Origin: Planktotalea sp.
Lineage (GTDB): Bacteria; Pseudomonadota; Alphaproteobacteria; Rhodobacterales; Rhodobacteraceae
NCBI GenBank assembly: GCA_024645145.1
Contig: JAHEGL010000214.1
Coordinates: 1-5,456 of the forward strand
Direction of reading: 5' to 3'
Length of the DNA: 5,456 nt
Under the pieces are notes generated by a model. That model did not search any database and was not told the DNA's origin. It saw only the letters and a list, made by a program, of their open reading frames with translations. Positions 1 to 5,216 of the stretch are shown piece after piece (position 1 is the stretch's first letter; each line of letters begins with the position of its first letter). The position numbers were made by a program, and so were the translations under genes.

Positions 1-633
1 ATCAACGTGCATCAGATTGATCTCAAACTGGCCTAGACCTGCTTCTGAAATTGCGGCGTCAGCTGGGATATCCATGGCTTCGCAGGCGTCATAGAGATCG
101 GTAAAGAATTCATCAAACGCATCAAGGGCGCGCAGGCCAAGGGTTTCTGATCCGGTACGTCGTTTCCCATTATGCGGCGCTGGCACAGTGCGTGGCATAC
201 GGCCTGTGTCGTCAATCAGATAGAACTCCATCTCGGTTGCGACGACCGCTGTAAGCCCTTGTTCTGTATATCGATCCTTAATGCGCGCAAGCGCTTGACG
301 CGGATCTCCATCAAAGGGTCTGCCATCTTCATGAAACATCCAGACTGGGAGCAGAGCAGTTGAGCTGCTGAGCCACGGCATCGGAAGATAGCCCCGCTCT
401 GTAGGGAGTAAAACCCCGTCTGCATCGCCGCTGTCAAAGACCAGTGGGCTGTCTTCGATATCTTCGCCCCAAATGTCGAGGTTGAGCACAGAAAATGGGA
501 AACGGCTGCCGTCTTCGATGATCTTTCCAGCAAAGCGTGTTGGGATGCGTTTGCCGCGCGCTTGGCCATTCAGATCACACCCCGCGACGCGGATGGAACG
601 AATGTCGGGATGTTGGGATAACCACGTGTCCAT
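1..633 (-). CDS. Glutamine synthetase-like gamma-glutamyl-amine ligase (PuuA type), N-terminal part, runs off left edge
   Basis: Reading the minus strand from ATG at 633 gives 211 residues open to the window edge, so the C-terminal half or more is missing. The N-terminal beta-grasp region contains DLNGQARGKRIP at residues 20-31. The start of the catalytic domain shows VATEMEFYLI (131-140), where E134 and E136 fit the first metal-binding glutamates. SEAGLGQFEINL (196-207) follows, where E197 and E204 fit the second pair; the EAGxGQxE spacing is the PuuA/GlnT pattern rather than that of GlnA. Family members join glutamate to ammonia or, in PuuA, IpuC and GlnA3-type enzymes, to amines such as putrescine, using ATP in the cytoplasm. 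The start is supported by AGAGG at 639-643, five bases upstream. It lies 11 bases after the second permease stop, so it is probably the last visible gene of the permease operon. A role in amine or polyamine use fits the importer context. The exact amine cannot be told, and a diverged true glutamine synthetase is not excluded. Confidence 0.88.
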   Translation of the reverse strand, partial: MDTWLSQHPDIRSIRVAGCDLNGQARGKRIPTRFAGKIIEDGSRFPFSVLNLDIWGEDIEDSPLVFDSGDADGVLLPTERGYLPMPWLSSSTALLPVWMFHEDGRPFDGDPRQALARIKDRYTEQGLTAVVATEMEFYLIDDTGRMPRTVPAPHNGKRRTGSETLGLRALDAFDEFFTDLYDACEAMDIPADAAISEAGLGQFEINLMHVD

Positions 634-638
634 GGGTG

Positions 639-643
639 CCTCT
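639..643 (-). promoter_or_regulatory. Ribosome binding site for the glutamine synthetase-like gene
   Basis: The minus strand reads AGAGG, then five bases, then ATG at 633. This sets the start of a gene that is incomplete in the window. It sits entirely in the 11-base gap after the permease stop codon, as expected for a downstream cistron in a polycistronic message. Confidence 0.6.
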
Positions 644-644
644 T

Positions 645-1454
645 TTAGCGGATTATGTTGGCGCGCAGTTTAAGCTTGCTGCGGGTTTCTTGAGGAAGGT
701 GGCGGTTCAAGCGTCGATTAACGAAACCGAAACCGCTGATGATTATCAATGTCAGGATGATGAAGTATCCAGCAAGTATCGGGTAGGGAACAAATGGATT
801 AAACGTCTTATCCGCGAAGTAGTTAGCGTAATAAAGCGCATCACCACGCTGTTGCCATGCGGGAAAGCCGGTGAAGAAGACAAGGGTTGTGGCGTGAAAC
901 AAAAAAATCGCTTCATTCGTATAGGCAGGCCAAGCCAGACGTAGCATTGTTGGCCAAATGATGCGCTTGAAGCGGGGCCAACCTGTGAACCCGTAGGCGT
1001 CTGCGGCCTCTACATCACCTTTGGGGATGGAGCGCAGTGCGCCGTAAAAAATTTCGCCCGTGTAGGCGGCGGTGTTGCAAAACAATACGATCAACGCACC
1101 AAGCCAAGCAGCGGTGAAGGGGTCGAAGATCGGACTGACACCTTTGAGTGATAGGAAAAGGAAATAAGCAAAGAAGAACTGGATAAACAGCGGTGATCCG
1201 CGAAACAAAAAGATGAACCATTCTGAGGGTTTACGCAGCCAACGGCTTTGCGCTGCTTTGGCAAGTACAAGACCCGTTGCGAAGAAGAACCCGAAGAGCA
1301 GTGCGAGAATACCAAAATAGATATTCCAGATCATGCCAGAGCCGATCAGGGTGATTTGTTGACACAGTGTGAAATCTTCTTTTGGAAGAAGCCTTTGGCC
1401 AATTCCTATCGAGCGCAAGCCATAGTCTGAGATGGTTTGAAGGCACTCTTCCAT
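645..1454 (-). CDS. Polar amino-acid ABC transporter, second permease (OccM/HisM-like)
   Basis: This is a 269-residue inner-membrane protein of the His/Glu/Gln/Arg/opine permease family. It is one of two membrane subunits forming the translocation path of an amino-acid importer. Hydrophobic segments lie near residues 42-66, 79-103, 116-138, 181-197 and 225-246. The cytoplasmic EAA loop that docks on the ATPase is visible at about 149-168 (EAADAYG ... FKRIIWP). It is longer than the usual 220-240 residues of OccM/HisM because of an N-terminal stretch of about 40 residues before the first membrane segment. Start choice: a longer frame reaches back to 1598, but it overlaps the upstream permease. 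ATG at 1454 follows AAGGAAGG (1462-1469) by seven bases and overlaps the upstream stop codon. With the gene at 1454-2335 it would form the heterodimeric membrane core. Substrate not determined; a basic amino acid or opine type is inferred from the family. Confidence 0.92.
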   Translation of the reverse strand: MEECLQTISDYGLRSIGIGQRLLPKEDFTLCQQITLIGSGMIWNIYFGILALLFGFFFATGLVLAKAAQSRWLRKPSEWFIFLFRGSPLFIQFFFAYFLFLSLKGVSPIFDPFTAAWLGALIVLFCNTAAYTGEIFYGALRSIPKGDVEAADAYGFTGWPRFKRIIWPTMLRLAWPAYTNEAIFLFHATTLVFFTGFPAWQQRGDALYYANYFADKTFNPFVPYPILAGYFIILTLIIISGFGFVNRRLNRHLPQETRSKLKLRANIIR

Positions 1455-1456
1455 TA
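1452..1456 (-). other. TAATG stop-start overlap between the two permease genes
   Basis: On the minus strand, the TAA that ends the first permease (1456-1454) shares one base with the ATG that begins the second (1454-1452). A strong AAGGAAGG site lies at 1462-1469 inside the upstream coding sequence. This arrangement is typical of translational coupling, which would keep the two membrane subunits at equal amounts. Confidence 0.9.
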
Positions 1457-2335
1457 TGCAGCCTTCCTTTGCGCTTCGCCACCTGTTGTGGCTTGGCCAT
1501 GGGTGAGGCGGATCATCAGTAGCTCTAGGAAGATTTCGGAGACTTTGGTGAAGGCAAGGTAGAACACCAAAAGGAATAAGAAGTACCAAACACGCCAATC
1601 ACCATGGGGGTAGTCCGTGAAACGTGATGTTTTTGTGCCCCCGAGTTCGCGCGCCCAATAAACGATGTCTTCAATCCCTAGCAAGAAGAGCAAAGGGGTC
1701 GCTTTGATCAAAACCAACCAAAGGTTGCTAAGACCAGGCAATGCGTAGACCCACATTTGCGGGACAAGTATGCGCCAAAAACTTTGTTTGCGCGTCATGC
1801 CATAGGCTTCTGCGGTTTCGATCTGCGCACGCGGGACAGCGCGCATGGCTCCAAATAGAACGTTGGCTGCGAAAGCGCCGAAAACGATGGCGAAGGTGAG
1901 CACTGCTAGTGTGAAACCATAGCTTTCATGGATCCATTGTGGAGCAGACCCAAGCGGCATTTTGGCAGCGTCGCACACTATGAAGTCGTTGCCTTGGCGA
2001 ATGGGTTGGTCCCAATCGCTACACTTTACCTTGTGACGCAGGTACTCGATGCCTTGATCTAGTGCGATGATAAAGAACAAGAAAAAGGCAATGTCAGGCA
2101 CGCCGCGCACGACAGATATGTACCCTTTGCCAAACCAACGCAGGGGCGCGAGATTTGAACGTGCTGCTGATGCCCCAAAAAAGCCAAAGGCGAGCGCGGT
2201 TGGTGCTGTGATCGCGAGTAAGAGCAATACGGTGCCAAACGACGCGTAAAAGCCCATGTGCTTGCCTGTCGTGAGGTAACACGAGAGCCAATAAAAGCCG
2301 TCCAATTGGGAAGGGTCGCTGCAAAAACTGAACAT
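1454..2335 (-). CDS. Polar amino-acid ABC transporter, first permease (OccQ/HisQ-like) with enlarged loop
   Basis: This 293-residue inner-membrane permease is the partner of the protein encoded at 645-1454. Membrane segments are seen near residues 28-52, 80-95, 139-160, 195-220 and 250-270. The EAA loop is at about 174-192 (AEAYGM ... WRILVP). VRGVPDIAFFLFF at 76-88 matches the conserved RGxP segment of the family. Usual OccQ/HisQ length is about 230. The excess is partly an N-terminal region of about 25 residues and partly an insert at roughly 97-138, between hydrophobic segments, holding C105 and C121. ATG at 2335 was chosen because an upstream ATG-containing extension to 2431 would cover the divergent spacer and overlap the oxidoreductase start. 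A purine-rich AAGAGAAAG lies a few bases before 2335. A shorter start at 2257 (MGFYASF) is possible. The gene is first in its unit and diverges from the FAD oxidoreductase, so it needs a promoter in 2336-2423 or beyond. Confidence 0.9.
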   Translation of the reverse strand: MFSFCSDPSQLDGFYWLSCYLTTGKHMGFYASFGTVLLLLAITAPTALAFGFFGASAARSNLAPLRWFGKGYISVVRGVPDIAFFLFFIIALDQGIEYLRHKVKCSDWDQPIRQGNDFIVCDAAKMPLGSAPQWIHESYGFTLAVLTFAIVFGAFAANVLFGAMRAVPRAQIETAEAYGMTRKQSFWRILVPQMWVYALPGLSNLWLVLIKATPLLFLLGIEDIVYWARELGGTKTSRFTDYPHGDWRVWYFLFLLVFYLAFTKVSEIFLELLMIRLTHGQATTGGEAQRKAA

Positions 2336-2423
2336 CTGGCTTTCTCTTGCAAGGTGGATATAGGATGGCTGAAGAAGCGTGAGAGGCCAAGCCGTAAACG
2401 CATCTAGCACGACAAAATATGTG
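2336..2423. promoter_or_regulatory. Divergent intergenic spacer between permease operon and FAD oxidoreductase
   Basis: This 88-bp gap separates two divergently transcribed genes. It must hold, or overlap, the promoters for the minus-strand permease-ligase unit and the plus-strand oxidoreductase, because the importer's other two genes end at a hairpin on the far side of the oxidoreductase. I see short AT-rich pieces (GGATATAGGA near 2356-2365; ACAAAATATG near 2412-2421) but no convincing -35/-10 pair on either strand and no long operator palindrome. The region is assigned from gene layout, not from a recognised motif. Confidence 0.4.
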
Positions 2424-3518
2424 ATGAGCAAGGCGGTTCAAGTGGGCAAATTGAGGGTGATCGTGATCGGCGCTGGTATTGTCGGCGCGGCAACCGCATT
2501 CGAGCTGTCGTCACAAGGCGCTGATGTGCTGGTGCTTGACGCAGGATTGCCGCGCGCAACGGATGCAAGTTTCGGCTGGATCAACGCATCTTACTTCGAA
2601 AACCCAGAATATCATGCCCTGCGGGCCGAAGGGATCGCCGCGTATCACCGTTTGCAAAAACGCTTGGATGTGCCTGTAAAATGGACAGGTGGTTTGTGTT
2701 GGGAGCATTCAGATGATGCGTTCACAGCGCAATTTGAGGCGCTGAAAGCTCAGGGGTATCCGTGTGAAATCTTGGATCAAGCAGCGATTGCCGAGTTAGA
2801 ACCTGCTTTGGGTCTGCTTCCTGAGCGCGCCATTCGCTTTGCAGCGGAAGGTGTCGCAGAACCGACATTGATTGCGCAACGCTTTTTGGCCGCCGCAATT
2901 GCGCATGGCGCAAAGGTTGCGCGTGGCTTTCGTGTGCAAGGGTTTGCGGAACGCGCAGGGCGCATTTGCGGTGTGAAAACGGAGCAGGGTTTTTTTAAGG
3001 CTGATCATATCGTTGTGGCGGCGGGGACGGGAACGCAAGCTTTGTTGAAAACGCTGGATATTGCCTTGCCAGTGCTCGATCGCCCCGCATTGGTCCTGAC
3101 CAGCACGCCTGTTGAATGGAGGCTTAATCATGTGCTCGCAACAGATTTTGGCGAAGTACGACAGTTGCCCAACGGGGCGTTGATGACGCCAGCTGCGATT
3201 GGACACCAAGGCGATCAAACCACTGATTTAGGGGCCTATCCCGAAGCGGCTGCGCAGCGGTCCATGTCGCGTTTGCACGCGTTATTCCCCGATGCGGGCT
3301 TGGAACTGGCGACGATGCAAATGGCCTACCGGCCCGTGCCCAAGGATGGTTTTCCAGCGGTCGGGAAGGTGGCACCGGGTCTTTATGCAGCGAGTATGCA
3401 TTCGGGGATCACGCTGGGCGCTTTGATGGGCGAGCTGATCGGACAAGAGGTTTTGCACGGGGTCAGCAATGAAACGGAGCGTTGGCTCGCGTCTTATCGG
3501 CCATCGCGCTTCAGTTGA
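2424..3518 (+). CDS. FAD-dependent amine/amino-acid oxidoreductase, DadA-like (DAO family)
   Basis: This 364-residue protein belongs to the D-amino-acid oxidase/DadA superfamily, which oxidises C-N bonds of amino acids, secondary amines, opines or gamma-glutamyl amines. The N-terminal Rossmann segment RVIVIGAGIVGAATAFEL (11-28) has the GxGxxG FAD motif, with D39 ending the second strand in LVLDAG. ADHIVVAAGTGT (193-204) is the second FAD-contacting strand. The C-terminal AYRPVPKDGFPAVGK (301-315) and ASMHSGITLGALMGELI (323-339) match the family's flavin-binding end, so the protein looks complete. There is no signal peptide or membrane helix. Start choice is uncertain: ATG 2424 is used; GTG 2379 would add 15 residues not typical of the family; GTG 2442, eight bases after AAGG, would give VGKLRVIVIG. 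It lies opposite to the surrounding importer genes and converges on the binding protein. Similar enzymes include DadA, PuuB, and the OoxB/NoxB subunits; the substrate is not determined. Confidence 0.87.
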   Translation: MSKAVQVGKLRVIVIGAGIVGAATAFELSSQGADVLVLDAGLPRATDASFGWINASYFENPEYHALRAEGIAAYHRLQKRLDVPVKWTGGLCWEHSDDAFTAQFEALKAQGYPCEILDQAAIAELEPALGLLPERAIRFAAEGVAEPTLIAQRFLAAAIAHGAKVARGFRVQGFAERAGRICGVKTEQGFFKADHIVVAAGTGTQALLKTLDIALPVLDRPALVLTSTPVEWRLNHVLATDFGEVRQLPNGALMTPAAIGHQGDQTTDLGAYPEAAAQRSMSRLHALFPDAGLELATMQMAYRPVPKDGFPAVGKVAPGLYAASMHSGITLGALMGELIGQEVLHGVSNETERWLASYRPSRFS

Positions 3519-3528
3519 ACACGAAAAT

Positions 3529-3554
3529 GGCGGCACTTGGGATCAAGTGCCGCC
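3529..3554. terminator. Hairpin between convergent genes, probable two-way terminator
   Basis: A perfect 11-bp inverted repeat, GGCGGCACTTG (3529-3539) and CAAGTGCCGCC (3544-3554), encloses the four-base loop GGAT. It starts 10 bases after the oxidoreductase stop and lies 52 bases beyond the binding-protein stop. Read on the minus strand it is followed by ATTTTCG, a short T run. Read on the plus strand it is followed by a mixed AT-rich stretch (GCATAATTTGTGTCTTT). Termination is therefore most convincing for the minus-strand unit and plausible for the plus-strand gene. Confidence 0.85.
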
Positions 3555-3606
3555 GCATAATTTGTGTCTTTAGATCAGCTTAAAACGTTACGCCGATTTC
3601 CCACTT

Positions 3607-4305
3607 TTAGATCAAAGCGTTCAAAGAGCCGTCCGCTTTCATTGCGCCGATTGCCGCATCTAGCTTTTCTTTCAGCTCACCGTCGCTTTCGCGCAGACCA
3701 AGACCAATGCCGCCACCAAGCAGCTCTTCTTGCTCGATCAGCATCAGACTGGCATCCTCATCCGCGATCGGCTTGAGGTAGGTCTTGTCAGCCAAAACAG
3801 CGTCCGCTTCGCCGTTGCGAACGGCTGCGACTGTTTCTTCTGACGTTGCGAATTCAACCAGTGTCGCACCCGTGGAGGCGATGTGAGACGCTTGAATCGT
3901 GCCTGTTTGTGCTGCAATTACGCCGCCTGCAAGGTCAACATCCATGCTGAGTGCGATGTAGCCAGATGGGTCAGGCTGAGTGTAATTTTGAGTGAAATCA
4001 ATGACTTCATCGCGCTCGACTGTGATGGACATGCCTGCGATGATGACATCGTAGTTGCCGGAAACGAGGTTCGGGATGATGCTGTCCCAGTCGTTTACGA
4101 CCCATTCACACGTGAGTTCTGCGCGCACGCAGAGTTCGTCACCAAGCTCGCGCTCAAAGCCGTCGACTTCGCCGTCATCATTGAGGAAGTTGTAGGGAGG
4201 GTATGCGCCCTCTGTGCCAAGGCGGACAGTTTTGGCGTGGCCGTCTGCGAAGGCGAAGCTTGCAACCAGCGTAAGCGCTGTAGTTGTGAGGATAAGGTTT
4301 TTCAT
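3607..4305 (-). CDS. Periplasmic amino-acid-binding protein (Lys/Arg/Orn/octopine family, SBP family 3)
   Basis: This 232-residue secreted receptor delivers ligand to the importer. The signal peptide is about residues 1-20 (MKNLILTTTALTLVASFAFA), with likely cleavage before DGHAKTV. The mature protein opens with TVRLGTEGAYPPYNF, the family's first strand. C59 and C66 in ELCVRAELTCEW match the disulfide of LAO/HisJ-type receptors. VIIAGMSITVERDEVIDFT (88-106) carries S93 and R98, and by family alignment R98 should hold the ligand carboxylate. GTIQAS (135-140) and D173 in AVLADKTY fit the second-lobe contacts. Aromatic Y35 and W73 lie where LAO-type receptors stack the side chain. Start: ATG 4305 follows GGGAGA (4313-4318) by seven bases; a longer frame to 4419 would place residues before the signal peptide. 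The protein ends abruptly at DGSLNALI, and the frame resumes with KWEIGVTF after the stop, so it appears about nine residues short. The gene lies 43 bases after the ATPase stop and is probably co-transcribed with it. Confidence 0.93.
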   Translation of the reverse strand: MKNLILTTTALTLVASFAFADGHAKTVRLGTEGAYPPYNFLNDDGEVDGFERELGDELCVRAELTCEWVVNDWDSIIPNLVSGNYDVIIAGMSITVERDEVIDFTQNYTQPDPSGYIALSMDVDLAGGVIAAQTGTIQASHIASTGATLVEFATSEETVAAVRNGEADAVLADKTYLKPIADEDASLMLIEQEELLGGGIGLGLRESDGELKEKLDAAIGAMKADGSLNALI

Positions 4306-4312
4306 TATGTAG

Positions 4313-4318
4313 TCTCCC
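4313..4318 (-). promoter_or_regulatory. Ribosome binding site of the binding-protein gene
   Basis: The minus strand reads GGGAGA, then seven bases, then ATG at 4305. This strong site fixes the start immediately before the signal peptide. It also rules out the in-frame ATG at 4320, which would overlap the site itself. Confidence 0.75.
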
Positions 4319-4348
4319 ATTGAGTGAGTGTGTTGGGGTGATGAACGC

Positions 4349-5119
4349 CTAAGCGGTGCTGGATAAGAACTGCTGTAAGCGGGTTGATTTGGGTGCGCCA
4401 AAAAGTGTTTCTGGTGCACCTTCTTCTTCGATCAGGCCTTGGTGCAGGAACACAACGTGATCCGAAACATCCTCGGCCAATTTCATATCATGCGTAACAA
4501 TAAGCATCGTGCGACCCTCTGCGGCGAGGTCTTTGATGACTTTAATCACTTCCTGTTCCAGCTCGGGATCGAGCGCAGACTTGGGTTCGTCAAATAAGAG
4601 CGCTTCAGGCTCCATACAAAGCGCACGTGCGATCGCGGCACGTTGTTGTTGGCCACAGGACAGCTGCGCGGGAAAGACGTCACATTTGTCGCCAATGCCA
4701 ACCTTATCAAGGTAGCCGCGCGCGGCTTTTTCTACGTCGGCTTTGTCGCGGCCTAGCACTGTGACGGGCGCTTCCATCACATTTTGCAGGATCGTCATGT
4801 GTGACCACAGGTTGAACTGTTGGAACACCATCGACAGGTTCGTGCGGATCCGGATCACTTGCGCGCCATCGCTTGGGCGGCGATTGTGACCGCGGCCTGC
4901 CCATTTGACCGGCTCGCCTTTGAACTCAACCTCACCTTGTTGGCTGTCCTCGAGCAGGTTTGCACATCGCAATAACGTCGATTTACCAGACCCAGATGAG
5001 CCGATAAGCGAAACGACATCGCCGCGCTTTGCTGCGATTGACACGCCTTTGATGACCTCAAGGTCGCCGTAAGCTTTGTGAAGGTCTCGCAACTCGATGA
5101 CTGTATCTGACGCGGTCAA
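4349..5119 (-). CDS. Polar amino-acid ABC transporter ATPase (OccP/HisP-like) with altered signature and D-loop region
   Basis: This 256-residue cytoplasmic ATPase powers the importer. Visible motifs in order are Walker A GSSGSGKST (40-48), Q-loop VFQQFNLW (98-105, Q100), signature LSCGQQQR (153-160), Walker B ALLFDE (173-178) with catalytic E178, D-loop SALD (181-184) and switch H210 in VTHD. Length and the FNLWSHMTILQNVMEAP segment are typical of HisP/OccP. Two positions are odd: C155 replaces the usual first glycine of the GG in LSGGQ, and K180 replaces threonine in DEPTSALD. Each is one base from the usual codon (TGT/GGT, AAG/ACG). All catalytic residues remain, so activity is likely but perhaps changed. 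The start is TTG at 5119, supported by AAGGA at 5126-5130 six bases upstream. No ATG exists in frame at the N-terminus and the family's first strand (VIELRDLHKAYG) begins seven residues in. It is the first gene of the unit with the binding protein, 97 bases after the TerB-like gene. Confidence 0.93.
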   Translation of the reverse strand: MTASDTVIELRDLHKAYGDLEVIKGVSIAAKRGDVVSLIGSSGSGKSTLLRCANLLEDSQQGEVEFKGEPVKWAGRGHNRRPSDGAQVIRIRTNLSMVFQQFNLWSHMTILQNVMEAPVTVLGRDKADVEKAARGYLDKVGIGDKCDVFPAQLSCGQQQRAAIARALCMEPEALLFDEPKSALDPELEQEVIKVIKDLAAEGRTMLIVTHDMKLAEDVSDHVVFLHQGLIEEEGAPETLFGAPKSTRLQQFLSSTA

Positions 5120-5216
5120 TGGGTATCCTTAAGGTGTGAACCCCCTACATCTGAGCGCAAAGAGACATGTTTGCCATTCCCAATGCTTAGATAACACGCC
5201 TTTACGATAGGTAAGC
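5120..5216 (-). promoter_or_regulatory. Upstream region of the ATPase and binding-protein unit
   Basis: This 97-base non-coding gap between the TerB-like gene and the ATPase is the likely place for the promoter of the ATPase and binding-protein unit. It includes AT-rich stretches on the minus strand (CCTATCGTAAAGG and GTTATCTAAGC near 5188-5210). A short dyad TTAC-5-GTAA lies within 5200-5216. No standard promoter pair or strong terminator for the TerB-like gene is evident, so read-through from upstream is also possible. Confidence 0.3.
5126..5130 (-). promoter_or_regulatory. Ribosome binding site supporting a TTG start for the ATPase
   Basis: The minus strand reads AAGGA, six bases, then TTG at 5119-5117. 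No in-frame ATG or GTG start occurs near the expected N-terminus, so this site decides the start. A TTG start usually lowers initiation, which may limit ATPase amount relative to the receptor, whose gene has ATG and a strong site. Confidence 0.75.

Noticed and set aside
216..569. Minus-strand open frame of 117 codons
   Set aside because: It lies in another frame of the ligase gene, whose frame from 633 to the edge shows clear glutamine synthetase family motifs.
537..944. Plus-strand open frame of 135 codons
   Set aside because: It is antisense to the ligase start and the second permease, has no recognisable domain, and appears to be a by-product of those frames.
1455..1598. N-terminal extension of the second permease back to 1598
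   Set aside because: It would overlap the first permease by 145 bases. The ATG at 1454 has a strong ribosome site and the TAATG junction.
2796..3218. Minus-strand open frame of 140 codons
   Set aside because: It is antisense to the FAD oxidoreductase, with no domain features or ribosome site of note.
3883..4323. Plus-strand open frame of 146 codons rich in cysteine and valine
   Set aside because: It is exactly antisense to the receptor gene. The minus-strand frame has a signal peptide, ribosome site and family motifs.
5156..5177. Possible sigma-54 promoter (TGGCAA ... TTGC on the minus strand)
   Set aside because: The GG and GC elements are 15 bases apart, whereas sigma-54 promoters need about 10.
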